Assembly: GCA_014802045.1 (NCBI GenBank)
Contig: JAAVDA010000017.1
Span: forward strand, 95,449 to 133,346
Source of the DNA: Bacteroides sp.
GTDB lineage: Bacteria > Bacteroidota > Bacteroidia > Bacteroidales > Muribaculaceae
DNA length: 37,898 bases
Reading direction: 5' to 3'
The notes under the pieces were generated by a model. The model did not search any database. It was not told where the DNA came from and worked only from the letters and a program-made list of their open reading frames with translations. Shown here piece after piece: positions 17,038-25,497 of the stretch. The position numbers and the translations under genes were made by a program. Position 1 is the first letter of the stretch. The number at the start of each line of letters is the position of its first letter.

Positions 17038-17241
17038 AACCAAGCACACCTACATCTCATTGAGCTTGGTTCAACCACTGCCTGAGCACCTGGACAGGTA
17101 GATAGCAGAGACCCGAGACCCCCACAGCGGTCAGCCGGGCGGTTGAGACGGCCGCGTCAGAGGCAAATAAAGCCACCGACGGGCGAGAAATAAATATGGC
17201 CGCCCACCTCCCAGACACTCTGCTTCCATCTAAAAGACACA
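17038..17241 (+). promoter_or_regulatory. Structured 5' leader of the polysaccharide operon (putative antitermination leader)
   Basis: About 200 untranslated bases lie between the predicted start site and upxY. Hairpins visible are AACCAAGC (17038-17045) with GCTTGGTT (17064-17071), GACG-GCCG-CGTC (17147-17158), and GGGCG (17181-17185) with CGCCC (17201-17205). In Bacteroides capsule operons the upxY leader is where the UpxY antiterminator acts, so the same role is inferred here. No convincing short peptide gene is seen in it. Confidence 0.5.
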
Positions 17242-17766
17242 ATGCAAACCGCCAACCAAAATTGGTATGCTCTGCGGGCTACACACGAATTTGACGTAGC
17301 CAACACACTGCGCACAGAGTGCTCAGACGTATATCTCCCGGTAGAGCAGGCACGCACAGCTGATGGAGCCACCCGCACCCGGCCCCTCATATCTCGAGTG
17401 CTCTTTGTCCGCGACACCGAGACCCACCTCCTCCAGCTCGAAAAACGCGGCCACGACCCCCTCGACTCCATCCAACCCTTCTGGATCTACCGCTACGAAC
17501 GCGGAGGAGCCATCCAACCCGTCAAAGACACCGAGATGCAACTCCTGCGCCTCCTCTCGGCCACCGACTCAACCCGCTGCGAAATCTACACCCGCACCGA
17601 CTTCCACGCCGGCCAAGCCGTAGAAGTGATAGCCGGCCCCTTTGCCGGCTACCGCGGCCACGTGCGCCGCATCCAGCGCAACCGCCACGTGATAGTCGAA
17701 ATCGAAGGCATCTGCGCCATCGCCCTCCCCTTCATCCACCCCGACCTCCTCTCCCCCCTCCCCTAA
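17242..17766 (+). CDS. UpxY-like NusG-family transcription antiterminator
   Basis: The 174-residue protein starts with an NGN domain (NWYALRATHEFDVANTL, about 7-110), which binds RNA polymerase, and ends with a KOW motif (GQAVEVIAGPFAGYRGHVRRI, about 124-145). This is the architecture of the Bacteroides UpxY/RfaH-like specialised NusG paralogues, which promote elongation of their own capsule operon. It is the first gene after a promoter and long leader and precedes a flippase, which is the classic location. Its composition is GC-rich like the housekeeping region, unlike the AT-rich genes that follow. No UpxZ-type partner gene is present next to it. Confidence 0.85.
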   Translation: MQTANQNWYALRATHEFDVANTLRTECSDVYLPVEQARTADGATRTRPLISRVLFVRDTETHLLQLEKRGHDPLDSIQPFWIYRYERGGAIQPVKDTEMQLLRLLSATDSTRCEIYTRTDFHAGQAVEVIAGPFAGYRGHVRRIQRNRHVIVEIEGICAIALPFIHPDLLSPLP

Positions 17767-17800
17767 TCCAGACCTTTAGAAAAACACAGTGATTAGAATC

Positions 17801-17815
17801 AGCCTCGTTGAGGCT
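17801..17815 (+). other. Short hairpin between upxY and the flippase gene
   Basis: AGCCTC (17801-17806) and GAGGCT (17810-17815) form a 6-bp stem with a three-base loop; no T tract follows. It could be an mRNA processing or polarity signal, or simply chance. It marks the GC to AT composition boundary. Confidence 0.35.
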
Positions 17816-17835
17816 TCCACTATTAAGCTTAAGAA

Positions 17836-19272
17836 GTGGAATCTAAATCTCTAAGACATAAAACCCTTAAGGGTACTATTTGGAGTAGTATAGAACGATT
17901 CTCTGTACAAGGGCTATCATTCCTAATAATGATATTTATGGCAAGAGTTCTTACTCCTGCTGATTATGGCCTAATTGGAGAATTATCAGTGTTTATTGCA
18001 ATTTCCATGTCACTCGTAGACAGTGGATTTTCTCAGGCTCTCATTAGAAAACAAAACCGTACAGAAGCTGACAATTGCACAGTTTTCTATTTTAATCTTG
18101 TAATCAGCGTCAGTCTCTACTGGATATTGTTTATATCCGCCCCAGTTATCGCCAGATTTTACAACGAACCTTTACTTACTTCCCTTACAAGAGTTATTTC
18201 ATCGGTCTTAATAATTAACTCCTTTGGTGTAGTCCAAAGAGCATTATTAATTAGTAAGCTCGACTTCAAAACACAAGCGAAAGCTTCTTTCTCCGGAATC
18301 TTACTTGGTGGCATTGTTGGTATTATTATGACTTATTCCGGATTTGGAGTGTGGTCTCTTGTTTGGTATCAAATTATTTCTGCCACAATAACATTATTTG
18401 TACTTTGGTTCATTTCGCCTTGGAGACCCCAGATTTTATATTCATGGCAATCTTTCAGAGAACTCTTTGGATTTGGATCTAAAATGGCAATTAGTGGGAT
18501 TATAAATACACTCTATCTCAATATTTATCTTATTGTAATTGGTAAGGTGTTTCGACCAGCTGATTTAGGTTATTATACTCGCGCTCATCAATTTGCTCAG
18601 CTACCATCTCAAAATCTCAATGATATCGTTCAAAGAGTCTCATATCCTGTACTCTGCACAATCTCCGATGATGACGAAAGATTAAGAAATGTCTATCGTC
18701 GCTTCCTAAGACTGTCTGCATTTATAGTTTTTCCCCTCATGATTGGCCTGGCTGTTTTAGCACATCCGCTCATTATTATTATCCTTAAGGAACAATGGGC
18801 GTTTGCGGCGACTCTCTTATCTATTCTTTGCCTATCTATGATGTGGTATCCCATACATGCGATAAATCTGAACCTATTACAAGTAAAAGGACGCTCAGAT
18901 TTGTTCCTACGACTTGAGATTATCAAAAAAATTGTAGGGGCAATTATTTTGGTCATCACTCTCCCTATCGGACTGATTGCTATGTGTATTGGAAGCATAT
19001 TCAGTAGTCTTATTTGCTTAGCCATAAACACCTATTACACCGGCAAACTAATACAAGTAGGTTTCTTCACACAGATGAGAGACCTACTCCCGACTATCAT
19101 TTATTCACTTTCTATGGGAGTGATAATCTTGGGTGCAACGTATTTTCTACAAGCAGACTGGCTTAAGCTCGTCGTCGGAACTCTCATAGGAATAGCTTAC
19201 TACTTCTCCATAACAAAATTCACGGATTCCAATGATTTAAAAGAATTATATAGCTTTATAAAAACAAGATAA
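17836..19272 (+). CDS. wzx: Wzx-type lipopolysaccharide/O-unit flippase (MOP superfamily)
   Basis: The 478-residue polytopic membrane protein has about 12-14 hydrophobic segments and the start typical of the polysaccharide-transporter (WzxC/RfbX-like) family: KTLKGTIWSSIERFSVQGL, then MARVLTPADYGLIG, then SGFSQALIRK. It should move undecaprenyl-linked repeat units across the inner membrane. The start is GTG 17836; the first ATG is inside the first membrane segment, so GTG fits better. It is the first AT-rich gene of the locus and is followed by the aminotransferase gene after 9 bases. Confidence 0.9.
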   Translation: MESKSLRHKTLKGTIWSSIERFSVQGLSFLIMIFMARVLTPADYGLIGELSVFIAISMSLVDSGFSQALIRKQNRTEADNCTVFYFNLVISVSLYWILFISAPVIARFYNEPLLTSLTRVISSVLIINSFGVVQRALLISKLDFKTQAKASFSGILLGGIVGIIMTYSGFGVWSLVWYQIISATITLFVLWFISPWRPQILYSWQSFRELFGFGSKMAISGIINTLYLNIYLIVIGKVFRPADLGYYTRAHQFAQLPSQNLNDIVQRVSYPVLCTISDDDERLRNVYRRFLRLSAFIVFPLMIGLAVLAHPLIIIILKEQWAFAATLLSILCLSMMWYPIHAINLNLLQVKGRSDLFLRLEIIKKIVGAIILVITLPIGLIAMCIGSIFSSLICLAINTYYTGKLIQVGFFTQMRDLLPTIIYSLSMGVIILGATYFLQADWLKLVVGTLIGIAYYFSITKFTDSNDLKELYSFIKTR

Positions 19273-19281
19273 ATATCAGTC

Positions 19282-20403
19282 ATGAATATACCTGATTCAA
19301 AAATAACAGTCACATCTCCCCTCCTGCCCGATTTAGAGGAGTTTCATGCAATGCTAAAGGATATATGGGATTCCAAGTGGATTACCAATAACGGAAGCTA
19401 CCATCAGCAATTAGAAAAATCCTTAGCTGAATATTTGAAAGTTCCATATATAAGTTTATTTACCAACGGCACTCTCCCATTAATCACAGCATTGCAAGCT
19501 CTGAGAGTCACCGGTGAAGTAATAACAACACCCTATAGTTTTGTTGCAACAACCCACTCCCTATGGTGGAATGGCATAAAACCAGTTTTTGTTGACATAG
19601 ATCCAAGTACAGGAAATTTAGACCCCAATAAAATTGAAGCTGCCATTACTCCTAAAACTACGGCCATAATGCCGGTGCATGTCTATGGACAGCCTTGTGA
19701 TACCATAGCTATCCAATCAATCGCAGATAAGTATGGATTAAAAGTAATCTATGATGCCGCCCATGCATTTGGAGTAGAAGTCAATGGACAATCCATCTTA
19801 AACGCCGGTGACTTGTCTACTCTGTCTTTCCATGCTACCAAAGTCTATAACACGATTGAAGGTGGAGCTATGGTGATGCAGGATGAACAGACAAAAAGAC
19901 GCATTGATTATCTGAAAAATTTCGGATTTGCCGGAGAGACCACCGTCGTAGCACCTGGAATTAACTCAAAAATGGATGAGGTCAGAGCTGTTTATGGTCT
20001 CCTTAACCTTCGCCAAGTTGATGAGGCCATAGAAGCCCGACATAGGACGACAGACAAATACCGGGAGGCACTGAGGAATATTGAAGGCATAACATTCTTT
20101 GAAGACTCTCCCAATATACGTCATAACTACTCCTATTTCCCTATTTTTATTGATGCAGAAAAATATGGAAAAACCAGAGACCAAGTATACGAAGAATTAA
20201 AATCACACAATATCTTAGGTCGCAGATATTTCTATCCACTTATAAGCGAATTCTCCACATATCGAGGTCTTCCATCATCTTCACGCGAAAATCTTCCTAA
20301 TGCCTACAGGATGGCCGAGTCTGTCCTCTGCCTCCCGATGCACCACGCACTAACAGATTCTGAAATAAGTCATATCACAAATTATTTTAACAATGGAAAC
20401 TAA
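19282..20403 (+). CDS. DegT/DnrJ/EryC1/StrS sugar-nucleotide aminotransferase
   Basis: This 373-residue PLP enzyme has the family marks: FTNGTLPLITAL (phosphate contact), TTPYSFVATTHS, the PLP-nitrogen aspartate in IYDAAHAFG (D158) and the Schiff-base lysine in SFHATKVYNTIEGG (K187). It transfers an amino group, normally from glutamate, to a keto sugar nucleotide. The HATKVYNTIEGG block resembles VioA/FdtB-type dTDP-keto-6-deoxyhexose transaminases, so a 3- or 4-amino-dideoxy sugar is a plausible product; this is inference. No dTDP-sugar synthesis genes (rmlA/rmlB) are in the window. Its last 11 bases overlap the ATP-grasp gene that follows. Confidence 0.88.
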   Translation: MNIPDSKITVTSPLLPDLEEFHAMLKDIWDSKWITNNGSYHQQLEKSLAEYLKVPYISLFTNGTLPLITALQALRVTGEVITTPYSFVATTHSLWWNGIKPVFVDIDPSTGNLDPNKIEAAITPKTTAIMPVHVYGQPCDTIAIQSIADKYGLKVIYDAAHAFGVEVNGQSILNAGDLSTLSFHATKVYNTIEGGAMVMQDEQTKRRIDYLKNFGFAGETTVVAPGINSKMDEVRAVYGLLNLRQVDEAIEARHRTTDKYREALRNIEGITFFEDSPNIRHNYSYFPIFIDAEKYGKTRDQVYEELKSHNILGRRYFYPLISEFSTYRGLPSSSRENLPNAYRMAESVLCLPMHHALTDSEISHITNYFNNGN

Positions 20404-21607
20404 GCGCAAAATATTATTGCTAGGCGGATCTGCTGCTCAATTAGTGGCAATCCGTAAAGCTAAAGAATTAGGATACTATACTATCGTTTGTGATTATCTC
20501 ATGGATAATCCCGGGCAACATATAGCTGATAGATATTATAATGTCAGTACAACAGATATAACTAAGATTCTTAAGATTGCATCTGAAGAAAATATCGATG
20601 GTATTGTAGCATATAGCTCTGATCCTGCAGCTCCTACCGCAGCATATGTCGCACAGAAACTTAATTTACCAGGACTTGATTATGAAAAGGTTCGTCACTT
20701 CTGTGAGAAACAACTTTTCAGAAAATTTCTGAAAAACAATGGTTTTAATGTTCCGAGGTCATTAGAAATCAAAATTCCACTCCAGATAGAATCTCTTAAT
20801 AGTAATGCACTTAAGTATCCGGTAATTATTAAGCCGACAGACTCATCTGGAAGTAAAGGTGTTTCTGTACTACAAGATACAACTAATCTAAAAAAAGCGT
20901 TAGAAGAGGCTGCAAAATTTTCTAGAAACAAAACTCTAATTATAGAAGAATTTATAGAAAGAGATCACCCCCATGTAATAGAGGCCGAAATTTTTACAAT
21001 TAATGGTAAGGTCGTTTCATGGGGTTTAATAAATAGTATTCGAGATTGTGAATCAAATCCTCTACTTCCGGCTGGCTATAGCTATCCATTGGAATTGTCC
21101 AATGAAAGAATTAAATTAGTGAAATCAGAGATTTCACGGCTTATTCATGCCTTTGGCAACCCATCAGGAGCATTTAATATAGAAATGATTATTGATAAGA
21201 ATAATCAACTTTATTTTTTAGATGCTGGTCCTCGCAATGGTGGCAATATGTTACCCGAATTCATCTCAATGATATCAGGAAAAGATTTAGTAGAAGCCAC
21301 TATAAGAAATGCAATGGGAGAAATTGGTGGTCTTGACGTTGAATTAGATAGTAAAAGTGGAGAGTACTGGGGCTTAGCTGTCCTACACACTAATCAACAT
21401 GGTAAATTTAAGACAGTCAATTATAATCCCATCGCAAAAAAAGCACTGGTAAGAGAAGAAATCCAAAAATCCCCGGGAGAAGAGGTCACACCTTTTATAA
21501 AGTGTAATGATCTTATAGGTCTGAGTTTCTTCCATTTCAGAGAACAACTAGAGATGGAGAACGTAATGGGAAACATGAATAATTCTATAATTATTAGTAC
21601 TACATGA
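20393..21607 (+). CDS. ATP-grasp ligase, first copy
   Basis: The 404-residue protein has a pre-ATP-grasp Rossmann-like domain (KILLLGGSAAQLVAIRKAKE), then the ATP-grasp fold: YPVIIKPTDSSGSKGVSVL (lysine 147, glycine loop 151-157), IIEEFIERD, and the metal-binding LDAGPRNGGN (D277, R281, N282). Members form carboxylate-amine or thiol bonds through an acyl-phosphate. The carboxylate and acceptor are not visible here. Its place between two aminotransferase genes suggests acylating an amino sugar with an amino acid or other acid, but this is inference. The second ATP-grasp gene (22553) shares the order of motifs and the AKELG...DYL...DSP/DNP...AD...N(V/I)S pattern, so the two look like distant paralogues. 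It ends in an ATGA overlap with the next gene. Confidence 0.85.
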   Translation: METKRKILLLGGSAAQLVAIRKAKELGYYTIVCDYLMDNPGQHIADRYYNVSTTDITKILKIASEENIDGIVAYSSDPAAPTAAYVAQKLNLPGLDYEKVRHFCEKQLFRKFLKNNGFNVPRSLEIKIPLQIESLNSNALKYPVIIKPTDSSGSKGVSVLQDTTNLKKALEEAAKFSRNKTLIIEEFIERDHPHVIEAEIFTINGKVVSWGLINSIRDCESNPLLPAGYSYPLELSNERIKLVKSEISRLIHAFGNPSGAFNIEMIIDKNNQLYFLDAGPRNGGNMLPEFISMISGKDLVEATIRNAMGEIGGLDVELDSKSGEYWGLAVLHTNQHGKFKTVNYNPIAKKALVREEIQKSPGEEVTPFIKCNDLIGLSFFHFREQLEMENVMGNMNNSIIISTT

Positions 21608-22533
21608 AACCCATAGGAGGTTACTTTGAGATAGAATGTGGAAAAATACCACCATATTATACAGATGGTATTTATCTAAATTCTTGTAGGAACGGAATAA
21701 AATATCTTATTCGTACACTAGGTATTTCAGAAATTCATGTCCCATACTACACATGTGACGTAGTCTTTCAAGCCATCTTACAAGAAGGGTGTAAAATGAA
21801 GAAATATCACCTTGATGAAAATCTTATGCCCGCCCGTGAATTTAAGACATGTGACTTCATTATATACAATAATTATTTTGGAGTTTCAGGGGAAAAGATA
21901 AAAGAACTAGCGAATTTATATCCCAATCTAATTGTAGATAATGCCCAATCATTTTATTCAACGCCTAATTGCAGAGCAACAATATATAGTCCTCGAAAAT
22001 TTTTTGGGCTACCTGACGGAGGAATACTTCGAGGAAGAGACATACCTATAGTAAATTTGCCCATAGGTACCTCATATAAATTATGTAGTCACCTCCTCAA
22101 ACGTATTGATTTAGGCCCACAAGCAGCCTATAATGATTTTGTTTTAGATGATAAGGCATTAGAAGAATATCCACTAGAACAAATGTCAATACTTACAAGA
22201 GCTTTAATGGGAAATATTGATTATGAGACAATAAAATCTCAACGCATAAAGAATTTCGAGTTCTTAGAAGACTCATTACATACAATTTTTCCCATCTCTT
22301 TCTCTAACGATGATGTCCCGATGGTGTATCCTTACATTACTAATAATAGCCACTTGCGTGATAAACTTATTTCAAAGAATATCTTTGTGGCAACATATTG
22401 GCCAAATGTCTTAAAAAGTTGCAATCGGAATTCTGCTGAATATCATTTCGCGAAAAATATTATTCCTCTTCCTATCGATCAACGTTATGGAGAAGAAGAC
22501 ATGAAAATAATCTGTAACTTAATTAATAAATAA
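21604..22533 (+). CDS. Short PLP-dependent aminotransferase-like protein
   Basis: The 309-residue protein resembles a compact fold-type I aminotransferase. It has a SCRNGIKYLI segment, VPYYTCDVV, an aspartate in IVDNAQSFYS that would hold the PLP nitrogen, and a candidate Schiff-base lysine in YSPRKFFGLPDGGIL. It is shorter than the 373-residue DegT/StrS enzyme upstream and diverges strongly, so it is not a recent duplicate. Its substrate is unknown; it may make the amine or amino acid used by the neighbouring ATP-grasp ligases (inference). It is coupled upstream by ATGA, with a 19-base gap to the next ATP-grasp gene. I am fairly confident of the fold, less so of activity. Confidence 0.65.
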   Translation: MKPIGGYFEIECGKIPPYYTDGIYLNSCRNGIKYLIRTLGISEIHVPYYTCDVVFQAILQEGCKMKKYHLDENLMPAREFKTCDFIIYNNYFGVSGEKIKELANLYPNLIVDNAQSFYSTPNCRATIYSPRKFFGLPDGGILRGRDIPIVNLPIGTSYKLCSHLLKRIDLGPQAAYNDFVLDDKALEEYPLEQMSILTRALMGNIDYETIKSQRIKNFEFLEDSLHTIFPISFSNDDVPMVYPYITNNSHLRDKLISKNIFVATYWPNVLKSCNRNSAEYHFAKNIIPLPIDQRYGEEDMKIICNLINK

Positions 22534-22552
22534 TATACATTTAACTTTAACT

Positions 22553-23803
22553 ATGAAAAGACTGCTTATACTAGGAGGAACAAATATATCACTTCAAATT
22601 CTTCATGCGGCTAAAGAACTAGGACTAGAGGTTTATGTTGCCGATTATCTATCAGATTCCCCTTGTAAAGTATTTGCTGATAAGAGTTTTAACATCAGTG
22701 CTACGGACGTGGATGCTATTTGTAAACTGATAAGCACAGAGCATATCGACGGAGTTTTAATGGGGTATGCAGATGTTCTATTAAAACCATATATAGAGAT
22801 TTGCTCTAGGGTCGGCCTCCCATGTTACGCTAATAAAACAGCCATTGAAATCACATCTGACAAGAGAAAGTTTAAAGACTACTGTAGGAGATTTAACATC
22901 CCTGTCATCCCTGAATACTCTTTTGAGTCTATCATAAGAGGGGAGAAACCGTTTCCTATCATCATAAAGCCTGTAGATAATAGTGGTGCCCGAGGTATTT
23001 ATATTTGTAATAACATTCCTGAGTTTAAGCAGTTTTATCTTGAAGCGTTGAATTATTCACCAAGTAAGACTATTATAATAGAACCGCTTCTTAATGAAAA
23101 GGAAGCTACTATATTTTATTTCATCAAACGCGGAATTCCATATCTATTAGGAGTTGGAGATCGGTTAATGTATGAACAAGATTCCAACATAATTAAACTC
23201 CCGGTTGGATACATATTCCCTTCAAAATCAATAGATTCCTTTATTAAGAACCAAGACTATAAATTTAGACAACTTTTTAGCTCACTCTCCATGAATGATG
23301 GAATGGTATTCATTCAAACATTTCTAAAAAACGACCAATACATTGTTTATGAGATGGGATACCGTCTTACAGGATCAATTGAGCATCATCTTATAGATAG
23401 ACAGTATAGCTTTAATCATCTTAAGGAAATGATTCACTTCGCTGTTGGTGAAGATACTTCTGATGAGACTCTCACTAAGATAGATCCGAAAAAATGTTGT
23501 ATGGCCAATATATCCTTACTATTACGTGAAGGAATAATCCAACGTTACGAAGGACTTGAAAATTTAAAGTCAATGCCTGAAGTCGTGCATTATCATGTTT
23601 CTTATGATATCGGCACAGTTATTGACCAAAATATTATAGGGAAATTAGCTCAGGTTGGTATAAGAATACTATTAGTAGCACAAAATAAAATAGAGCTACT
23701 ACAGAAAATGGATGAGATTAAAAACACCCTCTCCGTAATCGATACGACTGGTAAAGACATGATCATTAAAGATTACTCATATCAAATTATTGCTGAATCA
23801 TGA
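22553..23803 (+). CDS. ATP-grasp ligase, second copy
   Basis: The 416-residue protein begins MKRLLILGGTNISLQIL with the pre-ATP-grasp domain. It then shows FPIIIKPVDNSGARGIYI (lysine 139, loop 142-149), IIIEPLLNEKEATIF and YEMGYRLTGSIEHH (E267, R271) for metal and nucleotide binding. A C-terminal domain of about 90 residues follows. It differs from the first copy in the metal site (an E-x-G-x-R arrangement instead of D-A-G-P-R-N), which hints at a different substrate. It probably forms an amide or ester bond on a polysaccharide precursor. It overlaps the next gene by ATGA. Confidence 0.82.
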   Translation: MKRLLILGGTNISLQILHAAKELGLEVYVADYLSDSPCKVFADKSFNISATDVDAICKLISTEHIDGVLMGYADVLLKPYIEICSRVGLPCYANKTAIEITSDKRKFKDYCRRFNIPVIPEYSFESIIRGEKPFPIIIKPVDNSGARGIYICNNIPEFKQFYLEALNYSPSKTIIIEPLLNEKEATIFYFIKRGIPYLLGVGDRLMYEQDSNIIKLPVGYIFPSKSIDSFIKNQDYKFRQLFSSLSMNDGMVFIQTFLKNDQYIVYEMGYRLTGSIEHHLIDRQYSFNHLKEMIHFAVGEDTSDETLTKIDPKKCCMANISLLLREGIIQRYEGLENLKSMPEVVHYHVSYDIGTVIDQNIIGKLAQVGIRILLVAQNKIELLQKMDEIKNTLSVIDTTGKDMIIKDYSYQIIAES

Positions 23804-24699
23804 ATCTACTAATTACTGGTGCTTCTGGTTTAGTCGCCACAGAGTTAATTTTTTCATTGTTAAAGAATAAGGACTATCACCTGACCTTATTATCCAGAAA
23901 TACAGATGAAATTTTTGATAGATATGGGCATTATCATAACCAAATTGAGTCGATTACTATTGAGGAAGCGTATCAGAGGATTCCATATCCTAAATATGAC
24001 TGCGTAATCCATACCGCATTTGCTCGTTCTCCAAACGGTCACGATATCGCAGCTTCTCTATCTTATCTCTCGAACTTATGTACATGGTTAAAAGAGGGAA
24101 TAGTGAGAAAATTCATAAATATTTCTTCCCAAAGTGTATATGGAAGTGATTATAAAGCCGGAATAAAAGAGTCTGAAACTTGCTCTCCCGACTATCTATA
24201 CGCAATGGGGAAATATGCTAGTGAAATTATTGTAACCGGATTTTTCACCGATACATCTACAGAAGTAATAAATCTACGACTAGCATCAGTGTGTGAAAAT
24301 GCACGTTTCATGAAAATCTTTGTAGGGAAAGCTCTCAATGGTGAAAAAATCGAATTGACAGCTCCGCAACAAACAGTTTCATTCATTGACGTACGAGATG
24401 TTTCGACCGCCATATTACAGATTATTGCTCAAAAGCACAGTGTAAGTGGAACATATAATCTTGGAACTGGACAGTGGTACACAATAAAGCATGTTACAGA
24501 ACGAATTAAAGAACTCGGAGAGCAGGAATACAATATAAAACCACTTCTTATTAAAATCACGAATAATCATAATAGCTCTTCTATTGGAATGTCAAACGAG
24601 TTATTCACAAAGACGTTCCATTGGACATCTAATTATACATTGGATGACATGATTCGCTCATTATACGAAATGTTAACAAATGCAAATGGGGGGGGGTAA
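23800..24699 (+). CDS. NAD(P)-dependent SDR epimerase/dehydratase ending in a nine-G tract
   Basis: The extended SDR (299 residues) has GASGLVATEL (7-16) for the dinucleotide, a catalytic serine in INISSQSVYG, and YAMGK (Y134, K138). It is likely a sugar-nucleotide epimerase, dehydratase or reductase; the exact reaction is unknown. The last codons are AAT GGG GGG GGG TAA, with nine consecutive G at 24688-24696. A one-base insertion there would extend the protein by 13 residues to a TGA at 24735-24737 that overlaps the next ATG by ATGA. A one-base deletion would add about seven residues and end at a TAA. It is translationally coupled to the ATP-grasp gene upstream. Confidence 0.85.
   Translation: MNLLITGASGLVATELIFSLLKNKDYHLTLLSRNTDEIFDRYGHYHNQIESITIEEAYQRIPYPKYDCVIHTAFARSPNGHDIAASLSYLSNLCTWLKEGIVRKFINISSQSVYGSDYKAGIKESETCSPDYLYAMGKYASEIIVTGFFTDTSTEVINLRLASVCENARFMKIFVGKALNGEKIELTAPQQTVSFIDVRDVSTAILQIIAQKHSVSGTYNLGTGQWYTIKHVTERIKELGEQEYNIKPLLIKITNNHNSSSIGMSNELFTKTFHWTSNYTLDDMIRSLYEMLTNANGGG
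24688..24696 (+). repeat. Nine-base G homopolymer
   Basis: A run of nine G in an otherwise AT-rich region, at the extreme 3' end of the SDR coding sequence. Such tracts can slip during replication. Two seven-G tracts lie inside other genes of the locus (29912-29918 and 36508-36514). Confidence 0.95.
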
Positions 24700-24733
24700 A
24701 ATTCCCAATATCCTTTAAGGTCGTTTATCATTT

Positions 24734-25486
24734 ATGACTAGAATACTGCAAGTTATTAAATATGGATGGTACCATGCTGGAATGCGCCGTTCTGACGTGA
24801 GAGGACGACTTAAAGTCTTCTTAGATATTATAGTTTGCTTTTATAAGTATCGAATGTGGTCAAACCAATATATTTCAGAAGCGTTTGATACACTCACAAA
24901 TGAACAACGTGAAATTATAGGGAGTAAATATCTTAAAGCTGGAATAAAAAGAGATAAATGGCAGCGCGATTTTAGAGCCAACAGAAAATTTCTGTTAAAG
25001 TATTCAGGGAAAAAATACGAATTGGCACGATTGCGTAATAAGAGACAGAAAGCATATTCTACAAGGTTTAATATAGGAAAAGACTTAATGGTGGAATATG
25101 ATGTTAATATTTCAAGACAGCATTACTTGGAAGGGAGTATTAGTATTGGAAATAATGTATTGCTGGCTAAACACGTTTTCATAGACTATTCCGGCGATGT
25201 AAGAATTGGAGATAATGTCCAATTAACAAATGGAGTAATCATAGAGACACATTATCACCCATTCCACTCTGATTATAAAGAGTCAAGAAATGATGTTATC
25301 CCAACATCACTTGTTATAGACGATGGTGCCGTTATTGGATCAAGAGCTATAATTATGCCAACTGTACGCCGCATAGGAAAACATGCACGTGTTGGAGCTG
25401 GAGCCGTAGTTACTCACGATGTGCCGGATTATGCCGTAGTAGTCGGGGTTCCGGCAAAAATTATACGGTATCAAAATCCAACCTAA
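24734..25486 (+). CDS. Hexapeptide-repeat (left-handed beta-helix) acyltransferase
   Basis: The 250-residue protein has a mostly helical, basic N-terminal domain (about 1-105) and then hexapeptide repeats ([IV]-G-x-x-x-x) from about 115 to 245: SISIGNNVLL, VRIGDNVQLTNGVII, GAVIGSRAIIMPTVRRIGKHARVGAGAVV and a terminal DVPDYAVVVGVPAKIIRY. The end is typical of WbbJ/maltose O-acetyltransferase-like sugar O- or N-acyltransferases using acetyl-CoA. A histidine-rich stretch THYHPFH may hold the catalytic histidine. It probably acetylates a sugar of the repeat unit. It follows the SDR after 34 bases. Confidence 0.85.
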   Translation: MTRILQVIKYGWYHAGMRRSDVRGRLKVFLDIIVCFYKYRMWSNQYISEAFDTLTNEQREIIGSKYLKAGIKRDKWQRDFRANRKFLLKYSGKKYELARLRNKRQKAYSTRFNIGKDLMVEYDVNISRQHYLEGSISIGNNVLLAKHVFIDYSGDVRIGDNVQLTNGVIIETHYHPFHSDYKESRNDVIPTSLVIDDGAVIGSRAIIMPTVRRIGKHARVGAGAVVTHDVPDYAVVVGVPAKIIRYQNPT

Positions 25487-25497
25487 GTAATAAGTCC

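Noticed and set aside
16914-17240. Invertible promoter as in Bacteroides fragilis capsule loci
   Set aside because: No matching inverted repeats flank the promoter; the only repeat pair (17038-17045 / 17064-17071) lies downstream of it, and no invertase gene is nearby.
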